DNA from: Pseudomonas fortuita
GTDB taxonomy: Bacteria; Pseudomonadota; Gammaproteobacteria; Pseudomonadales; Pseudomonadaceae
Direction of reading: 5' to 3'
NCBI RefSeq assembly: GCF_026898135.2
Contig: NZ_CP114035.2
Span: 5,187,501-5,251,500, forward strand
DNA: 64,000 bases
Below, piece after piece: positions 38,001 through 49,333 of this stretch. Made by a program: the position numbers and the translations under genes. A model generated the notes under the pieces. It was not told the DNA's origin, ran no database searches, and was given only the letters and a program-made list of their open reading frames with translations. Within the stretch, counting starts at the first letter, position 1. Every line of letters begins with the position of its first letter.

Positions 38001-39317
38001 ATGCGTATCAGCATCTTTGGTTTGGGTTATGTGGGTGCAGTCTGTGCAGGCTGCCTGACGGCGCGTGGCCATGAAGTGATCGGTGTGGACGTGTCCAGCA
38101 CCAAGATTGACCTGATCAACCAGGGCAAGTCGCCCATCGTCGAACCTGGCCTGGAAGCACTGCTGCAACAGGGCATCGCCAATGGCCGTCTGCGCGGCAC
38201 TACCGACTTCGCCGAAGCCATCCGCGCCAGCGACGTTTCGATGATCTGCGTGGGTACGCCCAGCAAGAAGAACGGCGACCTGGGCCTGGAGTACATTGAG
38301 TCGGTATGCCGTGAGATCGGCTACGTACTGCGTGACACCACCCGCCGTCACACCATCGTGGTGCGCAGCACCGTGCTGCCGGGTACCGTCAAGAACGTGG
38401 TCATCCCGATCCTCGAAGACTGCTCGGGCAAACAAGCCGGCGTCGACTTCGGCGTCGCGGTAAACCCGGAATTCCTGCGTGAAAGCACCGCGATCAAGGA
38501 CTACGACCAGCCCCCGATGACCGTCATCGGCGAACTGGACAGCGCCAGTGGCGACATCCTGCAAGCCCTGTACGAAGAACTCGACGCCCCGGTCATCCGC
38601 AAGCCGATCGAAGTGGCCGAGATGATCAAGTACACCTGCAACGTGTGGCACGCCACCAAAGTCACCTTCGCCAACGAAATCGGCAACATCGCCAAAGCGG
38701 TAGGCGTTGATGGGCGTGAAGTGATGGACGTGGTCTGCCAGGACACGGTACTGAACCTGTCCCAGTACTACATGCGCCCAGGCTTTGCCTTCGGCGGCTC
38801 ATGCCTGCCCAAGGACGTGCGCGCCCTCACCTACCGTGCCGCCAGCCTGGACGTGCGCGCCCCGCTGCTCGACTCGCTGATGCGCAGCAACGAATCGCAG
38901 GTGCAAAACGCCTTCGAACTGATCGAAGCCCACGACAAGCGCAAGGTCGCCCTGCTTGGCCTGAGCTTCAAGGCCGGTACCGATGACCTGCGCGAAAGCC
39001 CGCTGGTAGAACTGGCCGAGCGCCTGATCGGCAAGGGCTACCAGTTGGACATCTTTGACGAGAACGTTCAGTACGCCCGCATGCATGGCGCCAACAAGGA
39101 CTACATCGAGTCGAAGATCCCGCACGTGTCGTCGCTGCTCAATGCCGATCTCCAGCAGGTGATCGACAACGCCGACATCATCGTCCTGGGCAACCGTGAC
39201 GAGCAGTTCCGCACGCTGGCCCAGCAAGCGCCAGCCGGCAAGCAGGTGATCGACCTGGTCGGCTTCATGAGCAAACCGAGCAGCACCACCAGCCGTACCG
39301 AAGGCATCTGCTGGTAA
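38001..39317 (+). CDS. algD: GDP-mannose 6-dehydrogenase
   Basis: This committed step of alginate synthesis is the four-electron oxidation of GDP-mannose to GDP-mannuronate with two NAD+. The 438-residue protein has an N-terminal Rossmann fold ([15 protein letters not shown]) and catalytic Cys268 in [13 protein letters not shown]. The Lys/Asn residues of the nucleotide-sugar dehydrogenase family ([14 protein letters not shown]) are also present. GAGGTGAT supports the inner ATG over one three codons earlier. First gene of the twelve-gene alginate operon. Confidence 0.98.
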   Translation: MRISIFGLGYVGAVCAGCLTARGHEVIGVDVSSTKIDLINQGKSPIVEPGLEALLQQGIANGRLRGTTDFAEAIRASDVSMICVGTPSKKNGDLGLEYIESVCREIGYVLRDTTRRHTIVVRSTVLPGTVKNVVIPILEDCSGKQAGVDFGVAVNPEFLRESTAIKDYDQPPMTVIGELDSASGDILQALYEELDAPVIRKPIEVAEMIKYTCNVWHATKVTFANEIGNIAKAVGVDGREVMDVVCQDTVLNLSQYYMRPGFAFGGSCLPKDVRALTYRAASLDVRAPLLDSLMRSNESQVQNAFELIEAHDKRKVALLGLSFKAGTDDLRESPLVELAERLIGKGYQLDIFDENVQYARMHGANKDYIESKIPHVSSLLNADLQQVIDNADIIVLGNRDEQFRTLAQQAPAGKQVIDLVGFMSKPSSTTSRTEGICW

Positions 39318-39378
39318 GCCCTCGGCCGGGCGACGCGGCCGAGCCTGCGTCGCCCACCCTTTCCCGAATTCTCGACGG

Positions 39379-40869
39379 ATGCTGAACATGCAAAGGCTCC
39401 AGACCGTGCTGTTGCAGTGCGCCGGGTGGCTGCTCTACATGAGCCTGCTCATGCTGATCGCCCTGGCCCTGCCAGCCGATATCTTCGACTCGCAATCGAA
39501 GCACTTCATATTCCTGGTCGGCGCAGTCGGCATCTGGCGCTATTCCATGGGCGCCACCCATTTCATCCGCGGCATGATCTTTCTTTACGGCGTGTACCCG
39601 TACCTGCGCCGCAAGGTGCAGAAAATGGGCGATGCCACCGACCCATCGCATGTCTACCTGATGGTGACCAGCTTCCGTATCGAGGCACTGACCACGGCCC
39701 AGGTTTACAGCTCGGTGATTCGCGAGGCGATCAACTGTGGCTTCCCTACCACCGTGGTCTGCTCGCTGGTGGAGATGTCCGATGAACTGCTGGTGAAAAG
39801 CCTGTGGGCCAAGTACAACCCGCCGGCCCATGTGAAACTGGACATCGTGCGCATTGCCGGTACCGGCAAACGCGATGGCCTGGCCTACGGCTTCCGCGCC
39901 ATCTCGCGCATGCTGCCGGACGAAAACGCCGTGGTGGCCGTGATCGACGGCGACACCGTGCTGGCCGATGGTGTGGTACGCAAGACCGTGCCGTGGTTCA
40001 AGCTGTTCCCCAACGTCGGCGGCCTGACCACCAACGAGTTCTGCGAAGTGCGCGGCGGCTACATCATGAGCGAGTGGCACAAGCTGCGCTTCGCCCAGCG
40101 CCACATCAACATGTGCTCCATGGCCCTGTCCAAGCGCGTGCTGACCATGACCGGGCGCATGTCGATGTTCCGCGCAAGCGTGGTGACCAACCCTGAGTTC
40201 ATCGCCGACGTTGAAAGCGACTCGCTGATGCACTGGCGCCTGGGCCGCTTCAAGTTCCTTACCGGTGACGACAAATCCAGCTGGTTCAGCCTGATGCGCC
40301 TGGGCTACGACACCTTCTACGTGCCGGACGCTGCCATCAACACGGTCGAGCACCCACCAGAAAAGAGCTTCTTCAAGGCCAGCCGCAAGCTGATGTACCG
40401 CTGGTACGGCAACAACCTGCGGCAGAACTCCCGTGCATTGGGCCTGGGCCTGCGCCGCCTCGGGCTGTTCACCAGCATCGTTCTGTTCGACCAGCGCGTG
40501 TCGATGTGGACCAGCCTGCTAGGGCTGACGGTGGCGGTGATCGCCAGCCTCAAGTTCGGCCTGGCCTTCCTGCTGGTGTACCTGCTGTGGATCGGCATCA
40601 CCCGCCTGATCCTCACCATCATGCTGCTGTGCTCCGGCCACAACGTAGGCCCGGCCTACCCGCTGATTCTCTATTACAACCAGATCATCGGCGCGCTGAT
40701 GAAGATCTACGTGTTCTTCCGCCTCGACAAGCAGTCGTGGACGCGTCAGCCCACTGCCCTCAAGCGTGACCTCGCCAGCTTTCAACAATGGTTCAACACC
40801 TGGTCCTCGCGGACCATGACCTTCTCGGCTGCCAGCATCTTCGTTGCTGTGCTGTTCATGGTCGTGTGA
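39379..40869 (+). CDS. alg8: alginate polymerase, glycosyltransferase Alg8
   Basis: This inner-membrane family 2 glycosyltransferase polymerises mannuronate from GDP-mannuronate. The product has 493-496 residues. N-terminal membrane helices (about 10-70) precede a cytosolic GT domain with VIDGDTVL (Asp-x-Asp type), [11 protein letters not shown] and [15 protein letters not shown]-terminal helices form the exit channel. It is near-identical in layout to the P. aeruginosa protein, whose N-terminus better matches the ATG three codons in. It needs Alg44 and c-di-GMP. Confidence 0.97.
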   Translation: MLNMQRLQTVLLQCAGWLLYMSLLMLIALALPADIFDSQSKHFIFLVGAVGIWRYSMGATHFIRGMIFLYGVYPYLRRKVQKMGDATDPSHVYLMVTSFRIEALTTAQVYSSVIREAINCGFPTTVVCSLVEMSDELLVKSLWAKYNPPAHVKLDIVRIAGTGKRDGLAYGFRAISRMLPDENAVVAVIDGDTVLADGVVRKTVPWFKLFPNVGGLTTNEFCEVRGGYIMSEWHKLRFAQRHINMCSMALSKRVLTMTGRMSMFRASVVTNPEFIADVESDSLMHWRLGRFKFLTGDDKSSWFSLMRLGYDTFYVPDAAINTVEHPPEKSFFKASRKLMYRWYGNNLRQNSRALGLGLRRLGLFTSIVLFDQRVSMWTSLLGLTVAVIASLKFGLAFLLVYLLWIGITRLILTIMLLCSGHNVGPAYPLILYYNQIIGALMKIYVFFRLDKQSWTRQPTALKRDLASFQQWFNTWSSRTMTFSAASIFVAVLFMVV

Positions 40870-40906
40870 GCCCAACCCGGATCGGATCTAACAGGAACAA
40901 ACCCCC

Positions 40907-42073
40907 ATGAATACCGCCGTGAACGTCAATGTCGTGCATGAGTCCGAAGCCCAGCGCCAACACGCCCGGGTGCGCATTCCCGCCAAGCTGCGTTTCCTGG
41001 ACGCCCAGCGCCAAACCCATGAAGTGAAGGTCGACGACCTTTCCGCCGGTGGCCTGAGCTTCCACACCAAGCAGCAACTGTCGGTGGGCGAAGTACTGCG
41101 CGGGCGCCTGCAGTTCGTGGTCGACAACCTGGGCCTGTCGATCGACATCGAGTTCCAGGTGCGCTCGTACAACCCGGACAATGGCCGGACCGGTGCGCAG
41201 TTCCAGAACCTTGAACCACGCGACATCGCCACCTTGCGGCACATCATCACCAGCCACCTGTCGGGCGAGCTGATCAGCATCGGCGATGTGCTGAGCACCT
41301 TGCAGCGCGACAATTTCACCAAGGCACGCAAGCAGAAAGACGGTGGGTCGGGCCTGAGCGCCTTCGGCCGACTCAAGGCAGTCACCGTCACCCTCGGCGT
41401 ATTCGTGGTCGGCGTCGCGGCTTTCGGCTTTGTCGCCAAGTCGCTGTACGGCATGTACTTCGTCAGCCACGCCGAAGCCGGTGTGGTCGCGGTACCGACC
41501 ACCACCGTCACCATGCCGCGCGACGGCACCGTGAGCAGCCTGGTCGACAGCGGTGGGCAGATTGCCAAGGGCGCACCACTGGCCAGCTTCACCACCAGCA
41601 TGCTGGACATGCTCAAGGGCAACCTGGACGACGCGCAACTGGAGCCGGCGAAGATCGAGGAACTGTTCGGCAAGCAGCTGTCTGGCACCCTCACCAGCCC
41701 CTGCGATTGCGTGGTTGCCCGCCAACTGGTGGACGACGGGCAGTACGCAGCCAAGGGCCAGCCGATCTTCCAGCTGATTCCGCGCACCACCACGCCGATG
41801 GTCGAGGCCCGCTTCAGCTACCGCCAGTTCGACGAGGTCAAGCCAGGTACCCAGGTCAACTTCCAGGTCGCCGGCGAAGACGAAGTGCGCACTGGCCAGA
41901 TCGTCAGCAGCACCAGCCTGAACAGCGAAGACTTGTCCTCCGACATCCGCGTGCAGATCAAGCCTGACAGTGGCATGCCCGCCGAACTCGCCGGCCGCCC
42001 GGCAGCGGTCAACAGCGACCGTGGCCCGTCGCTGAACTGGCTTGTAGACAAAGCCGTGGCCCGTGGCCTGTAA
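40907..42073 (+). CDS. alg44: c-di-GMP-binding alginate co-polymerase Alg44
   Basis: This 388-residue inner-membrane protein makes Alg8 active when c-di-GMP binds. The N-terminal PilZ domain has Arg17 and Arg21 (QRQHARVR) and Asp44/Ser46 (DLSAGG), the same residues known to bind c-di-GMP in P. aeruginosa. One membrane helix follows (about 160-185), then a periplasmic membrane-fusion-protein-like domain (TTTVTMPRDGTVSSLVDSGG). It is preceded by a 37-base gap and followed 12 bases later by algK. Confidence 0.97.
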   Translation: MNTAVNVNVVHESEAQRQHARVRIPAKLRFLDAQRQTHEVKVDDLSAGGLSFHTKQQLSVGEVLRGRLQFVVDNLGLSIDIEFQVRSYNPDNGRTGAQFQNLEPRDIATLRHIITSHLSGELISIGDVLSTLQRDNFTKARKQKDGGSGLSAFGRLKAVTVTLGVFVVGVAAFGFVAKSLYGMYFVSHAEAGVVAVPTTTVTMPRDGTVSSLVDSGGQIAKGAPLASFTTSMLDMLKGNLDDAQLEPAKIEELFGKQLSGTLTSPCDCVVARQLVDDGQYAAKGQPIFQLIPRTTTPMVEARFSYRQFDEVKPGTQVNFQVAGEDEVRTGQIVSSTSLNSEDLSSDIRVQIKPDSGMPAELAGRPAAVNSDRGPSLNWLVDKAVARGL

Positions 42074-42085
42074 GAGGATCACCGC

Positions 42086-43513
42086 ATGATGCCCTGCAAG
42101 AAGAGCGCAAGCATGGGCCTGTGTGCCCTGGCAGCCGCCATCACCCTGGCCGGCTGTGCAGGCCTGCCTGACCAGCGCCTGGCCAACGAAGCCATGAAAC
42201 GCGGCGACACGGCACTGGCCGAGCGCAACTACAAGGCCCTGGCCGACCTGGGCTACAGCGATGCGCAAGTGGGCCTGGCGGACATCAAGGTGGCCACCCG
42301 CGACCCGTCGCAAATCAAGGAAGCCGAGGCCACTTACCGCGCCGCGGCCGCTACCTCGCCCCGTGCCCAGGCGCGTCTGGGCCGCCTGCTGGTGGCCAAG
42401 CCTGACAGCACCCAGGCCGAGCGCGAGGAAGCCGAAACCCTGCTCAGGCAGGCGGCGAAACAGGGCGAAAGCAATACCCTGATCCCGCTGGCAATGCTTT
42501 ACCTCAGCTATCCGCAGAGCTTCCCAACGGTCAACGCGCAGCAGCAGATCGACCAGTGGCGCGCCGCCGGCAACCCGGAAGCGGGCCTGGCCCAGGTGCT
42601 GCTGTACCGTACCCAGGGCACCTACGACCAGCACCTGGGCGAGGTGGAGAAAATGTGCAAGGCCGCACTGAACACCACCGACATCTGCTACGTCGAACTG
42701 GCCACGGTGTACCAGAAGCGCGCTCAGGCCGATCAGCAAGCCGCCCTGGTCGCCCAGCTGAAAGCTGCCTACGCCCGTGGCGCAGTGCCGGCCACCCGGG
42801 TCGACAGCGTGGCCCGGGTCCTGGCCGATCGCAGCCTCGGCCAGACCGATGAGAAAACCGCCAAGGACCTGCTTGAGCAGGTGGCCCCAGCCAATCCGGC
42901 ATCTTGGGTCAGCCTGGCGCAACTGCTGTACGACTTCCCCGAACTGGGCGACACCGACCAGTTGCTGGCCTACATCGACAAGGGCCGCAAGGCCGAACAA
43001 CCACGCGCCGAACTGTTGCTGGGCCGCCTGTACTACGAAGGTAAAACCCTGCCAGCCGACGCCAAAAAAGCCGAGCAGCACCTGCAAGCGGCGGCCGATG
43101 CCGGTGAAATCAGCGCCCATTACTACCTGGGCCAGCTGTACCGCCGCGGCTACCTGGGCAATGTCGAGCCGCAGAAGGCCGTCGACAACCTGCTGGCCGC
43201 CGCCCGTGGCGGGCAGAACAGCGCCGACTATGCCCTGGCTCAGCTGTTCAGCGAAGGCCATGGCATTCGCCCGCAACCCGGCAACGCCTGGGTATTCGCC
43301 CAGCTGTCGCAGGCCAACCCGACGCCGCAATCGGCTGAACTGCTGCAGCAGCTCGATCAGCAACTGTCACCTGAACAGCGCAGCCAGGCCCAGCAACTGC
43401 TGGACCAGGAGAAGCGTGCACGCGGCAGCATGGCGCAGGGCGCACATAGCACCCTGGCCCTCGAAGCCCTGCAGGACGACGAAAAAGAAGTAGACGGTGA
43501 GGACTCGCTATGA
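42086..43513 (+). CDS. algK: alginate export lipoprotein AlgK
   Basis: This 475-residue outer-membrane lipoprotein has Sel1/TPR-like repeats that localise AlgE and link it to AlgX. The lipoprotein signal ends in LAGCAGL (Cys about residue 24). Repeats such as [20 protein letters not shown] and [21 protein letters not shown] are spread over the whole protein. Its stop overlaps the algE start (ATGA). Confidence 0.95.
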   Translation: MMPCKKSASMGLCALAAAITLAGCAGLPDQRLANEAMKRGDTALAERNYKALADLGYSDAQVGLADIKVATRDPSQIKEAEATYRAAAATSPRAQARLGRLLVAKPDSTQAEREEAETLLRQAAKQGESNTLIPLAMLYLSYPQSFPTVNAQQQIDQWRAAGNPEAGLAQVLLYRTQGTYDQHLGEVEKMCKAALNTTDICYVELATVYQKRAQADQQAALVAQLKAAYARGAVPATRVDSVARVLADRSLGQTDEKTAKDLLEQVAPANPASWVSLAQLLYDFPELGDTDQLLAYIDKGRKAEQPRAELLLGRLYYEGKTLPADAKKAEQHLQAAADAGEISAHYYLGQLYRRGYLGNVEPQKAVDNLLAAARGGQNSADYALAQLFSEGHGIRPQPGNAWVFAQLSQANPTPQSAELLQQLDQQLSPEQRSQAQQLLDQEKRARGSMAQGAHSTLALEALQDDEKEVDGEDSL

Positions 43514-44988
43514 CGCTCAATCCCTTCGTGAAAGCCGGCATCGGCCTGAGCTTCGCCCTGCTGTGGTCCTGCCCGACCCTGGCGGAGATGACCGCCGAGA
43601 AAAACTTCGGCCTGGACGTGAAGATTACCGGGCAGTCGGAAGACGACCGTGACCTGGGCACCCGGCCTGGCGGCGACGTCAACGGCCTGGGCCTGGACCT
43701 GCGCCCATGGGTGTACGGCGAGCGGGGCAACTGGAGCGCCTACGCCATGGGCCAGGCGGTCGCAGCCACCGACACCATCGAAACCGACACCCTGCGCCAG
43801 AACGACGACGGCAGCACCACCGACACCGGCGAAGACAGCCGCCAGCCAGACAAAAGCTACCTGGCCATGCGTGAGTTCTGGGTGGGCTACAGCGGCCTCA
43901 CCGCCTACCCGGGCGAGCAACTGCGCTTCGGTCGCCAGCGCCTGCGCAGCGACGATGGCATGTGGCGCGACACCAACATCGAAGCACTCAACTGGACCTT
44001 CGACACCACCCTGCTCAAGGCCGACCTGGGCGTGGCCCAGCGCTTCAGCGAGTACCGCACCGACCTCACCGAGCTGGCCCCGGAAGACAAGGACCGCACG
44101 CACATCTACGGCAACGTCGCCACGCAGTGGACCCCTGGCCACTGGGTGGGCGTACGCGCCCACCACACCCATGACAGCGGCAGCCTGAAAAACCCCGGCG
44201 AAACCGTCGATGCGCTGGACAAGACCCGCACCGGCGACCTGACCTGGCTGGGCCTTGAAGCCAACAGCGATGCCTACAATTGGCGCAACGACCACACCGT
44301 CAATTACTGGGGCAGCGTCACCTGGCTGACCGGTGACCGCGACAAGCTCAGCAGCCAGGCCGTAGGCGACGACCAGGTTGCCACCGGCACGCAGAGCGGC
44401 GACGTCAATGCCTGGGCCACCGACCTCGGCATCCGCTTGCGCCTGGACCCGCAATGGCAGGTCGGCGCGGCCTACGCCCGCGGCAGCGGCGGCGGCGGTG
44501 ACGACGGCTCGAACAACTTCGAGCAGACCGGCCTTGAGAGCAACCGCTCCAACTTCACCGGCACCCGCTCGCGCGTGCACCGCTTCGGCGAAGCCTTCCG
44601 CGGCGAGCTGGGCAACCTGCAGGCCGCCACCCTCTTCGCCTCCTGGCAACTGCGCGACGATTACGACGCCAGCCTGATCTACCACAAGTTCTGGCGCGTC
44701 GACGGCAACCAGAACATCGGCTCCAGCGGCATCAACGCAGCCGTCAACGACAACGGCATCAGCCGCCAACTGGTCGACGGCGAAAAAGACCTTGGCCAGG
44801 AAATGGACGTGGTCGTGACCAAGTACTTCAAGCAAGGCCTGCTGCCGGCTTCGATGAGCCAGGCCATCGACGAGCCGTCCGCCCTGGTGCGCTTGCGTGC
44901 CGGTGTGTTCAAGCCGGGCGACGCCTACGGCAAGGAAGCGGACTCGTACATGCACCGCGCCTTCGTCGATGTGATCTGGCGCTTCTGA
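43510..44988 (+). CDS. algE: alginate outer-membrane porin AlgE
   Basis: This is the 18-strand beta-barrel through which alginate leaves the cell. The 492-residue precursor has an N-terminal signal peptide ending near residue 25 (SCPTLAEM). Alternating amphipathic strands follow, including [22 protein letters not shown] and [21 protein letters not shown]. The protein ends in DVIWRF, the C-terminal aromatic that guides Bam-dependent insertion. Arg-rich strands fit a polyanion channel. It starts within the algK stop. Confidence 0.96.
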   Translation: MTLNPFVKAGIGLSFALLWSCPTLAEMTAEKNFGLDVKITGQSEDDRDLGTRPGGDVNGLGLDLRPWVYGERGNWSAYAMGQAVAATDTIETDTLRQNDDGSTTDTGEDSRQPDKSYLAMREFWVGYSGLTAYPGEQLRFGRQRLRSDDGMWRDTNIEALNWTFDTTLLKADLGVAQRFSEYRTDLTELAPEDKDRTHIYGNVATQWTPGHWVGVRAHHTHDSGSLKNPGETVDALDKTRTGDLTWLGLEANSDAYNWRNDHTVNYWGSVTWLTGDRDKLSSQAVGDDQVATGTQSGDVNAWATDLGIRLRLDPQWQVGAAYARGSGGGGDDGSNNFEQTGLESNRSNFTGTRSRVHRFGEAFRGELGNLQAATLFASWQLRDDYDASLIYHKFWRVDGNQNIGSSGINAAVNDNGISRQLVDGEKDLGQEMDVVVTKYFKQGLLPASMSQAIDEPSALVRLRAGVFKPGDAYGKEADSYMHRAFVDVIWRF

Positions 44989-45010
44989 GGCCGCTAGGGG
45001 ACTGACCGTT

Positions 45011-46570
45011 ATGAACCTTCACCCGCACTTACGTCACAGCCTGTTGGCCAGCGCTTTGCTGCTGGCAAGCGGCCTGGCCGCTGCCGCAGAGCCCCAGGTA
45101 ATCGCCAAGGGCTTGCAGCAGGCCAAGACCTACACCGTGGCCAGCGCACCGATCGAGCCGCTGCAGATGGACCCGCCAAAGCTGCCTGACCTGACCGGTT
45201 TCACCGCCGAAGCGGTGCAGAAGAAGATCGACCGCCGCCACAAAGGCAAGGTCAGCCTGCGCCGTATGTTCCAGGAGGACACCCTCAAGGAGTTCATCGG
45301 CGGCGACAACAAGGCAGCCGAGTGGGTGCAGCGCCAGCACGGCATCCCGCAGGCGATCTTCGTCGATGATGGCCATGTCGACCTGGTCGAGTTGAGCAAG
45401 CAGGTACCCAGGCAGTACCTCAGCGAGGTCGAGCCAGGGGTTTACCTGGTACGCCTGCCGATCGTGGTCGGGCAGAAGGGTATCCTCGAGATCGACGGCA
45501 AGGTCAAACAGCTGCGCCTGTCCCAGGAGGGCGGCTCGTTCCTGGTCAACGACGGCAAGCTGTTCGTCACCGACACCCAGGTGACCGGCTGGCGCGAAAA
45601 AGACAACGGCCCGGCCACCTTCCGCTCGCCCAAGGAATTCCGACCGTTCCTGCTGTCGTGGGGCGGTACCGAGACTTACATCGTCAACACGAAGATGGCC
45701 AGCTTCGGCTACGCCAAGTCCAAGTCGTATGGCGTGAGCATCTCGCAGTACACGCCCAATATGGCCAAGCGCATGGGCCGCCCGGAACCCACCGGCTGGA
45801 TCATCGGCTCGGCGTTCAGCGACATGTGGTACGGCTTCTACTGCTACGAGACCCAGGACTTCGTGGTCAAGGACAGTACCTACCGCGACAACATCGTCTA
45901 CGGCATCGACCCGCACGACCGATCGCACCGCCTGATCATTGCCGGCAACACGGTGCACGGCACCAAGAAAAAGCACGGCATCATCGTTTCGCGTGAGGTC
46001 AATGACAGCTGGATCATCAACAACAAGAGCTACGACAACAAGCTCTCGGGCGTAGTGATCGACCGTAACAGCGTCAACAACCTGGTGGCCTACAACGAGA
46101 TCTACCGCAACCACACCGACGGCATCACCTTGTACGAAAGCGGCGACAACCTGATCTGGGGCAACAAGCTGATCAACAACCGCCGCCACGGGATCCGCGT
46201 GCGTAACAGCGTGAACATCCGCCTGTACGAAAACATCGCCATGGCCAACGGCCTGGTCGGCGTGTACGGCCACATCAAGGACCTGTCCGACACTGACCGC
46301 GACATCGCCCTCGACCCGTTCGACACCAAGGTGTCGCTGATCGTGGTGGGTGGCGAGCTGGCGGCCAACGGCTCCGGCCCGCTGTCGATCGACTCGCCGC
46401 TGTCGGTCGAGCTGTACAAGGTGTCCATGCTCGCCCCACGCAAGGCCAGCGGCATCAGCCTCAATGGTGTGCTGGGCGAGCGCCAGGACGAAATCCTCGA
46501 CCTGCTGGTGCGCCAGCAAAAAGCTGTGCTGATCGACCCGGTCGAACGCCAGACCGAAATGATCGATTAA
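45011..46570 (+). CDS. algG: poly(beta-D-mannuronate) C5-epimerase AlgG
   Basis: This periplasmic enzyme converts mannuronate residues to guluronate in the polymer. The 519-residue precursor has a signal peptide (cleavage near LAAAAEP). Its right-handed beta-helix of CASH repeats has the catalytic DPHD motif at residues 300-303 (YGIDPHDRSHRL), followed by GIIVSREVNDSWIINN and DGITLYESGDNLIWGN. It also has a scaffold role in the export complex. Confidence 0.97.
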   Translation: MNLHPHLRHSLLASALLLASGLAAAAEPQVIAKGLQQAKTYTVASAPIEPLQMDPPKLPDLTGFTAEAVQKKIDRRHKGKVSLRRMFQEDTLKEFIGGDNKAAEWVQRQHGIPQAIFVDDGHVDLVELSKQVPRQYLSEVEPGVYLVRLPIVVGQKGILEIDGKVKQLRLSQEGGSFLVNDGKLFVTDTQVTGWREKDNGPATFRSPKEFRPFLLSWGGTETYIVNTKMASFGYAKSKSYGVSISQYTPNMAKRMGRPEPTGWIIGSAFSDMWYGFYCYETQDFVVKDSTYRDNIVYGIDPHDRSHRLIIAGNTVHGTKKKHGIIVSREVNDSWIINNKSYDNKLSGVVIDRNSVNNLVAYNEIYRNHTDGITLYESGDNLIWGNKLINNRRHGIRVRNSVNIRLYENIAMANGLVGVYGHIKDLSDTDRDIALDPFDTKVSLIVVGGELAANGSGPLSIDSPLSVELYKVSMLAPRKASGISLNGVLGERQDEILDLLVRQQKAVLIDPVERQTEMID

Positions 46571-46583
46571 GGAAGCCCAGACC

Positions 46584-48023
46584 ATGACCCCACACCTGAT
46601 CAAACTGCTGGGCCTGTCCGCCGCCCTCCTGGCGATCAGCCAAGGCGTGCGCGCCGACGAAGTGAAGGCCCCCACCTTCAGCGCCGAACCTTGCTGCCAG
46701 CTGTGCCCCGAAGCGCACGACGCCAGCCGCTACACCACTCGCTACCAGCAGAACTTCACCACGCTGGTGCAGGCCAAGGGCGACTGGCTGTTCCGTACCC
46801 GCGAAGACCTGCGCACCGAGTTCAACACCACGCCGGCCGGCTACAAGCGCCTGCAGCAGGTGCACGACGCGTTCAAGAAGCGCGGCGTGGAGCTGGTGCT
46901 GGTGTACCAGCCGACCCGTGGCCTGGTGAACCGCAACATGCTCAACCCGGCCGAGAAAGCCGCCTTCGACTACCAGAAGGCCCTGGGCAACTACCAGGCG
47001 ATGCTCAAGCGCTTCGCCAGCATGGGCTACAACGTGCCCGACCTGTCGCCGCTGACCAACGAGCAACTGGCCGCCGCCGACCAGGGCAAGGACTTCTACT
47101 TCCGCGGCGACCAGCACTGGACCCCATATGGCGCCGAGCGCGCAGCCAAAATCGTGGCCGACACCGTGCACAAGATGCCGGCCTTCGAAGGCATCCCGCG
47201 CAAGGAATTCGAGACCAAGAAGTCCGGGCGCATGGGCAAGACCGGCACCCTGCACAACGTTGCCGGCCAGCTCTGCGGCACCAGCTACGCCGTGCAGTAC
47301 ATGGACCAGTTCGCCACCGAACCGAAAGGCTCGAGCGGCGGCGATGACCTGTTCGGTGACGGCGGCAACGCGCAGATCGCCCTGGTCGGCACCAGCCACA
47401 GTGGCAAGAACTACAACTTCTCGGGCTTCCTCGAGCAGTACATCGGCGCCGACGTGCTCAATGTCGCCTTCCCTGGCGGTGGCCTGGAAGGCTCGATGAT
47501 CCAGTACCTGGGCAGTGAGGAATTCCAGAAGAACCCGCCGAAGATCCTGGTCTGGGAATTCTCCCCGCTGTACCGCCTGGACCAGGAAACCATCTGGCGG
47601 CAAATCCTGGGCCTGCTCGATGACGGCTGCGACGACCGCCCGGCCCTGATGAGCGCCAGCACCACCCTCAAGCCCGGCAAGAACGAGCTGATGGTCAACG
47701 GCAAGGGCGGCGTGATCAAAGACCTGATCAACCGCAACCTGCAGATGGACGTCAAGTTCGAAGACCCGTCGGTGAAGGTGCTGCAGGCCACCCTCTGGTA
47801 CCTCAACGGCCGCCACGAGGACATCAAGCTGGAGAAACCGGAAACCTCCGACACCGACGGCCGCTTTGTCTTCCAGATGCGCGAAGACGAAGACTGGGCC
47901 AGCCAAAGCCTGTTGGCGTTCGAAGTACAGGGGCCGGAAAGCGGCACCCAGAAGGTCGAGGCCAAGCTCTGCAAACGCAACAACTTCGCCGTGCCTGCGC
48001 AAACCGCGCAAGCCGGCCAGTGA
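46584..48023 (+). CDS. algX: alginate O-acetyltransferase AlgX
   Basis: This periplasmic enzyme transfers acetyl groups to mannuronate at O2/O3. The 479-residue precursor has a signal peptide (cleavage near GVRADE) and an SGNH-hydrolase-like domain with Asp176-x-His178 ([10 protein letters not shown]) and Ser271 (VGTSHSG). These are the counterparts of Asp174/His176/Ser269 in P. aeruginosa. A C-terminal carbohydrate-binding module holds the polymer. It lies 13 bases after algG. Confidence 0.97.
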   Translation: MTPHLIKLLGLSAALLAISQGVRADEVKAPTFSAEPCCQLCPEAHDASRYTTRYQQNFTTLVQAKGDWLFRTREDLRTEFNTTPAGYKRLQQVHDAFKKRGVELVLVYQPTRGLVNRNMLNPAEKAAFDYQKALGNYQAMLKRFASMGYNVPDLSPLTNEQLAAADQGKDFYFRGDQHWTPYGAERAAKIVADTVHKMPAFEGIPRKEFETKKSGRMGKTGTLHNVAGQLCGTSYAVQYMDQFATEPKGSSGGDDLFGDGGNAQIALVGTSHSGKNYNFSGFLEQYIGADVLNVAFPGGGLEGSMIQYLGSEEFQKNPPKILVWEFSPLYRLDQETIWRQILGLLDDGCDDRPALMSASTTLKPGKNELMVNGKGGVIKDLINRNLQMDVKFEDPSVKVLQATLWYLNGRHEDIKLEKPETSDTDGRFVFQMREDEDWASQSLLAFEVQGPESGTQKVEAKLCKRNNFAVPAQTAQAGQ

Positions 48024-48031
48024 GGCGACCC

Positions 48032-49135
48032 ATGACCATGCTCAAGCGAATTTCCAGCCCCGCCCTGCTCGCGTTGGCCCTGTTTGGCGGTGCCGCGCAC
48101 GCCGCGCTGGTACCCCCCCAGGGTTACTACGAAGGGATCGAAAAACTCAAGACCAGCGATGGTAACTTCCGCTGTGAAGCGGCGCCCAAGCCCTATACCG
48201 GTGCGCTGCAGTTCCGTAGCAAGTACGAAGGCTCGGACAAGGCACGGGCAACGCTCAACGCAGCCTCGGAAAAGGCCTTTCGCAAGTCGACCGAAGACAT
48301 CACCACCCTTGAGAAAGGCGTGAGCAAGATGGTTGGCCAGTACATGCGCGACGGCCGCCCGGCGCAGCTCGACTGCACCCTGACGTGGCTGGGCACCTGG
48401 GCGCGCGCCGATGCGTTGATGTCCACCGACTACAACCACACCGGCAAGTCGATGCGCAAATGGGCGCTGGGCAGCATGAGCGGTTCGTGGCTGCGCCTGA
48501 AGTTCTCCAACTCGCAGCCATTGGCCGCGCACCGCGCCGAGGCCGAGCTGATCGAAAAATGGTTCGCCCGCCTGGCCGAGCAGACCGTGCGCGACTGGAG
48601 CGACCTGCCGCTGGAGAAGATCAACAACCACAGCTACTGGGCAGCCTGGTCAGTCATGGCGACCGCTGTCGCCACCGACCGTCGCGACCTGTTCGACTGG
48701 GCCGTGAAGGAATACAAGGTAGGCGCCAACCAGGTGGATGACCAGGGCTTCCTGCCCAACGAAATCAAGCGCAAGCAGCGTGCGCTGGCCTACCACAACT
48801 ACGCCCTGCCGCCGCTGGCGATGATTGCCAGCTTCGCCCAGGCCAATAACGTCGACCTGCGCAGCGAGAACAACTTCGCCCTGCAGCGCCTGGGCGAAGG
48901 GGTACTGGCCGGTGCACGCGACCCCAGCCACTTCAAGGCCCGCGCGGGTGAAAAACAGGACATGACCGACCTCAAGGTCGACGGCAAGTACGCCTGGCTC
49001 GAGCCGTGGTGTGCGCTTTATCACTGTGTCGGCGACACGCTTGATCGCAAGCAGCACATGCAGCCGTTCAACAGCTTCCGGCTGGGCGGCGACCTGACCC
49101 GGGTCTATGACCCGAGCGCAGAGAGCAAAAAATGA
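48032..49135 (+). CDS. algL: alginate lyase AlgL
   Basis: This periplasmic polymannuronate lyase clears misdirected alginate from the periplasm. The 367-residue precursor has a signal peptide ending GGAAHAAL. The (alpha/alpha)-barrel motif [11 protein letters not shown] places Asn199/His200 as in P. aeruginosa, and the Arg/Tyr region [17 protein letters not shown] is intact. GAGG seven bases before the ATG decides the start; an in-frame ATG four codons earlier overlaps algX and was not chosen. It is followed by a REP pair rather than directly by algI. Confidence 0.96.
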   Translation: MTMLKRISSPALLALALFGGAAHAALVPPQGYYEGIEKLKTSDGNFRCEAAPKPYTGALQFRSKYEGSDKARATLNAASEKAFRKSTEDITTLEKGVSKMVGQYMRDGRPAQLDCTLTWLGTWARADALMSTDYNHTGKSMRKWALGSMSGSWLRLKFSNSQPLAAHRAEAELIEKWFARLAEQTVRDWSDLPLEKINNHSYWAAWSVMATAVATDRRDLFDWAVKEYKVGANQVDDQGFLPNEIKRKQRALAYHNYALPPLAMIASFAQANNVDLRSENNFALQRLGEGVLAGARDPSHFKARAGEKQDMTDLKVDGKYAWLEPWCALYHCVGDTLDRKQHMQPFNSFRLGGDLTRVYDPSAESKK

Positions 49136-49158
49136 ATTGAGCCCCATTGTGGGGGCGG

Positions 49159-49252
49159 CACCTGTGGGAGCGGGCATGCCCGCTAAGAAGCCACCGCGGT
49201 GCATGGCAAGGGCTTTGCCCTTGTTCGCGGGCTTGCCCGCTCCCACAGGGAT
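49159..49252. repeat. REP pair inside the alginate operon (algL-algI)
   Basis: Two inverted REP units (CCTGTGGGAGCGGGCATGCC... and ...TTCGCGGGCTTGCCCGCTCCCACAGG) occupy most of the 198-bp gap between algL and algI. This is the only sizeable gap in the operon after alg8. It could stabilise the upstream mRNA or reduce read-through to the acetylation genes. Confidence 0.88.
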
Positions 49253-49333
49253 CTAAGTTGCCTTCCAGTCTTGCACTGGGGGGTTTGGGGGGCGCTTTGC
49301 CCTGGATGCTGTGAACAAATTAGGAGAACCGGG

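Noticed and set aside
40856..43363. 835-codon open frame antisense to alg44 and algK
   Set aside because: It lies opposite two clear alginate genes, has no recognisable domain and a composition dictated by high-GC third positions of the sense genes.
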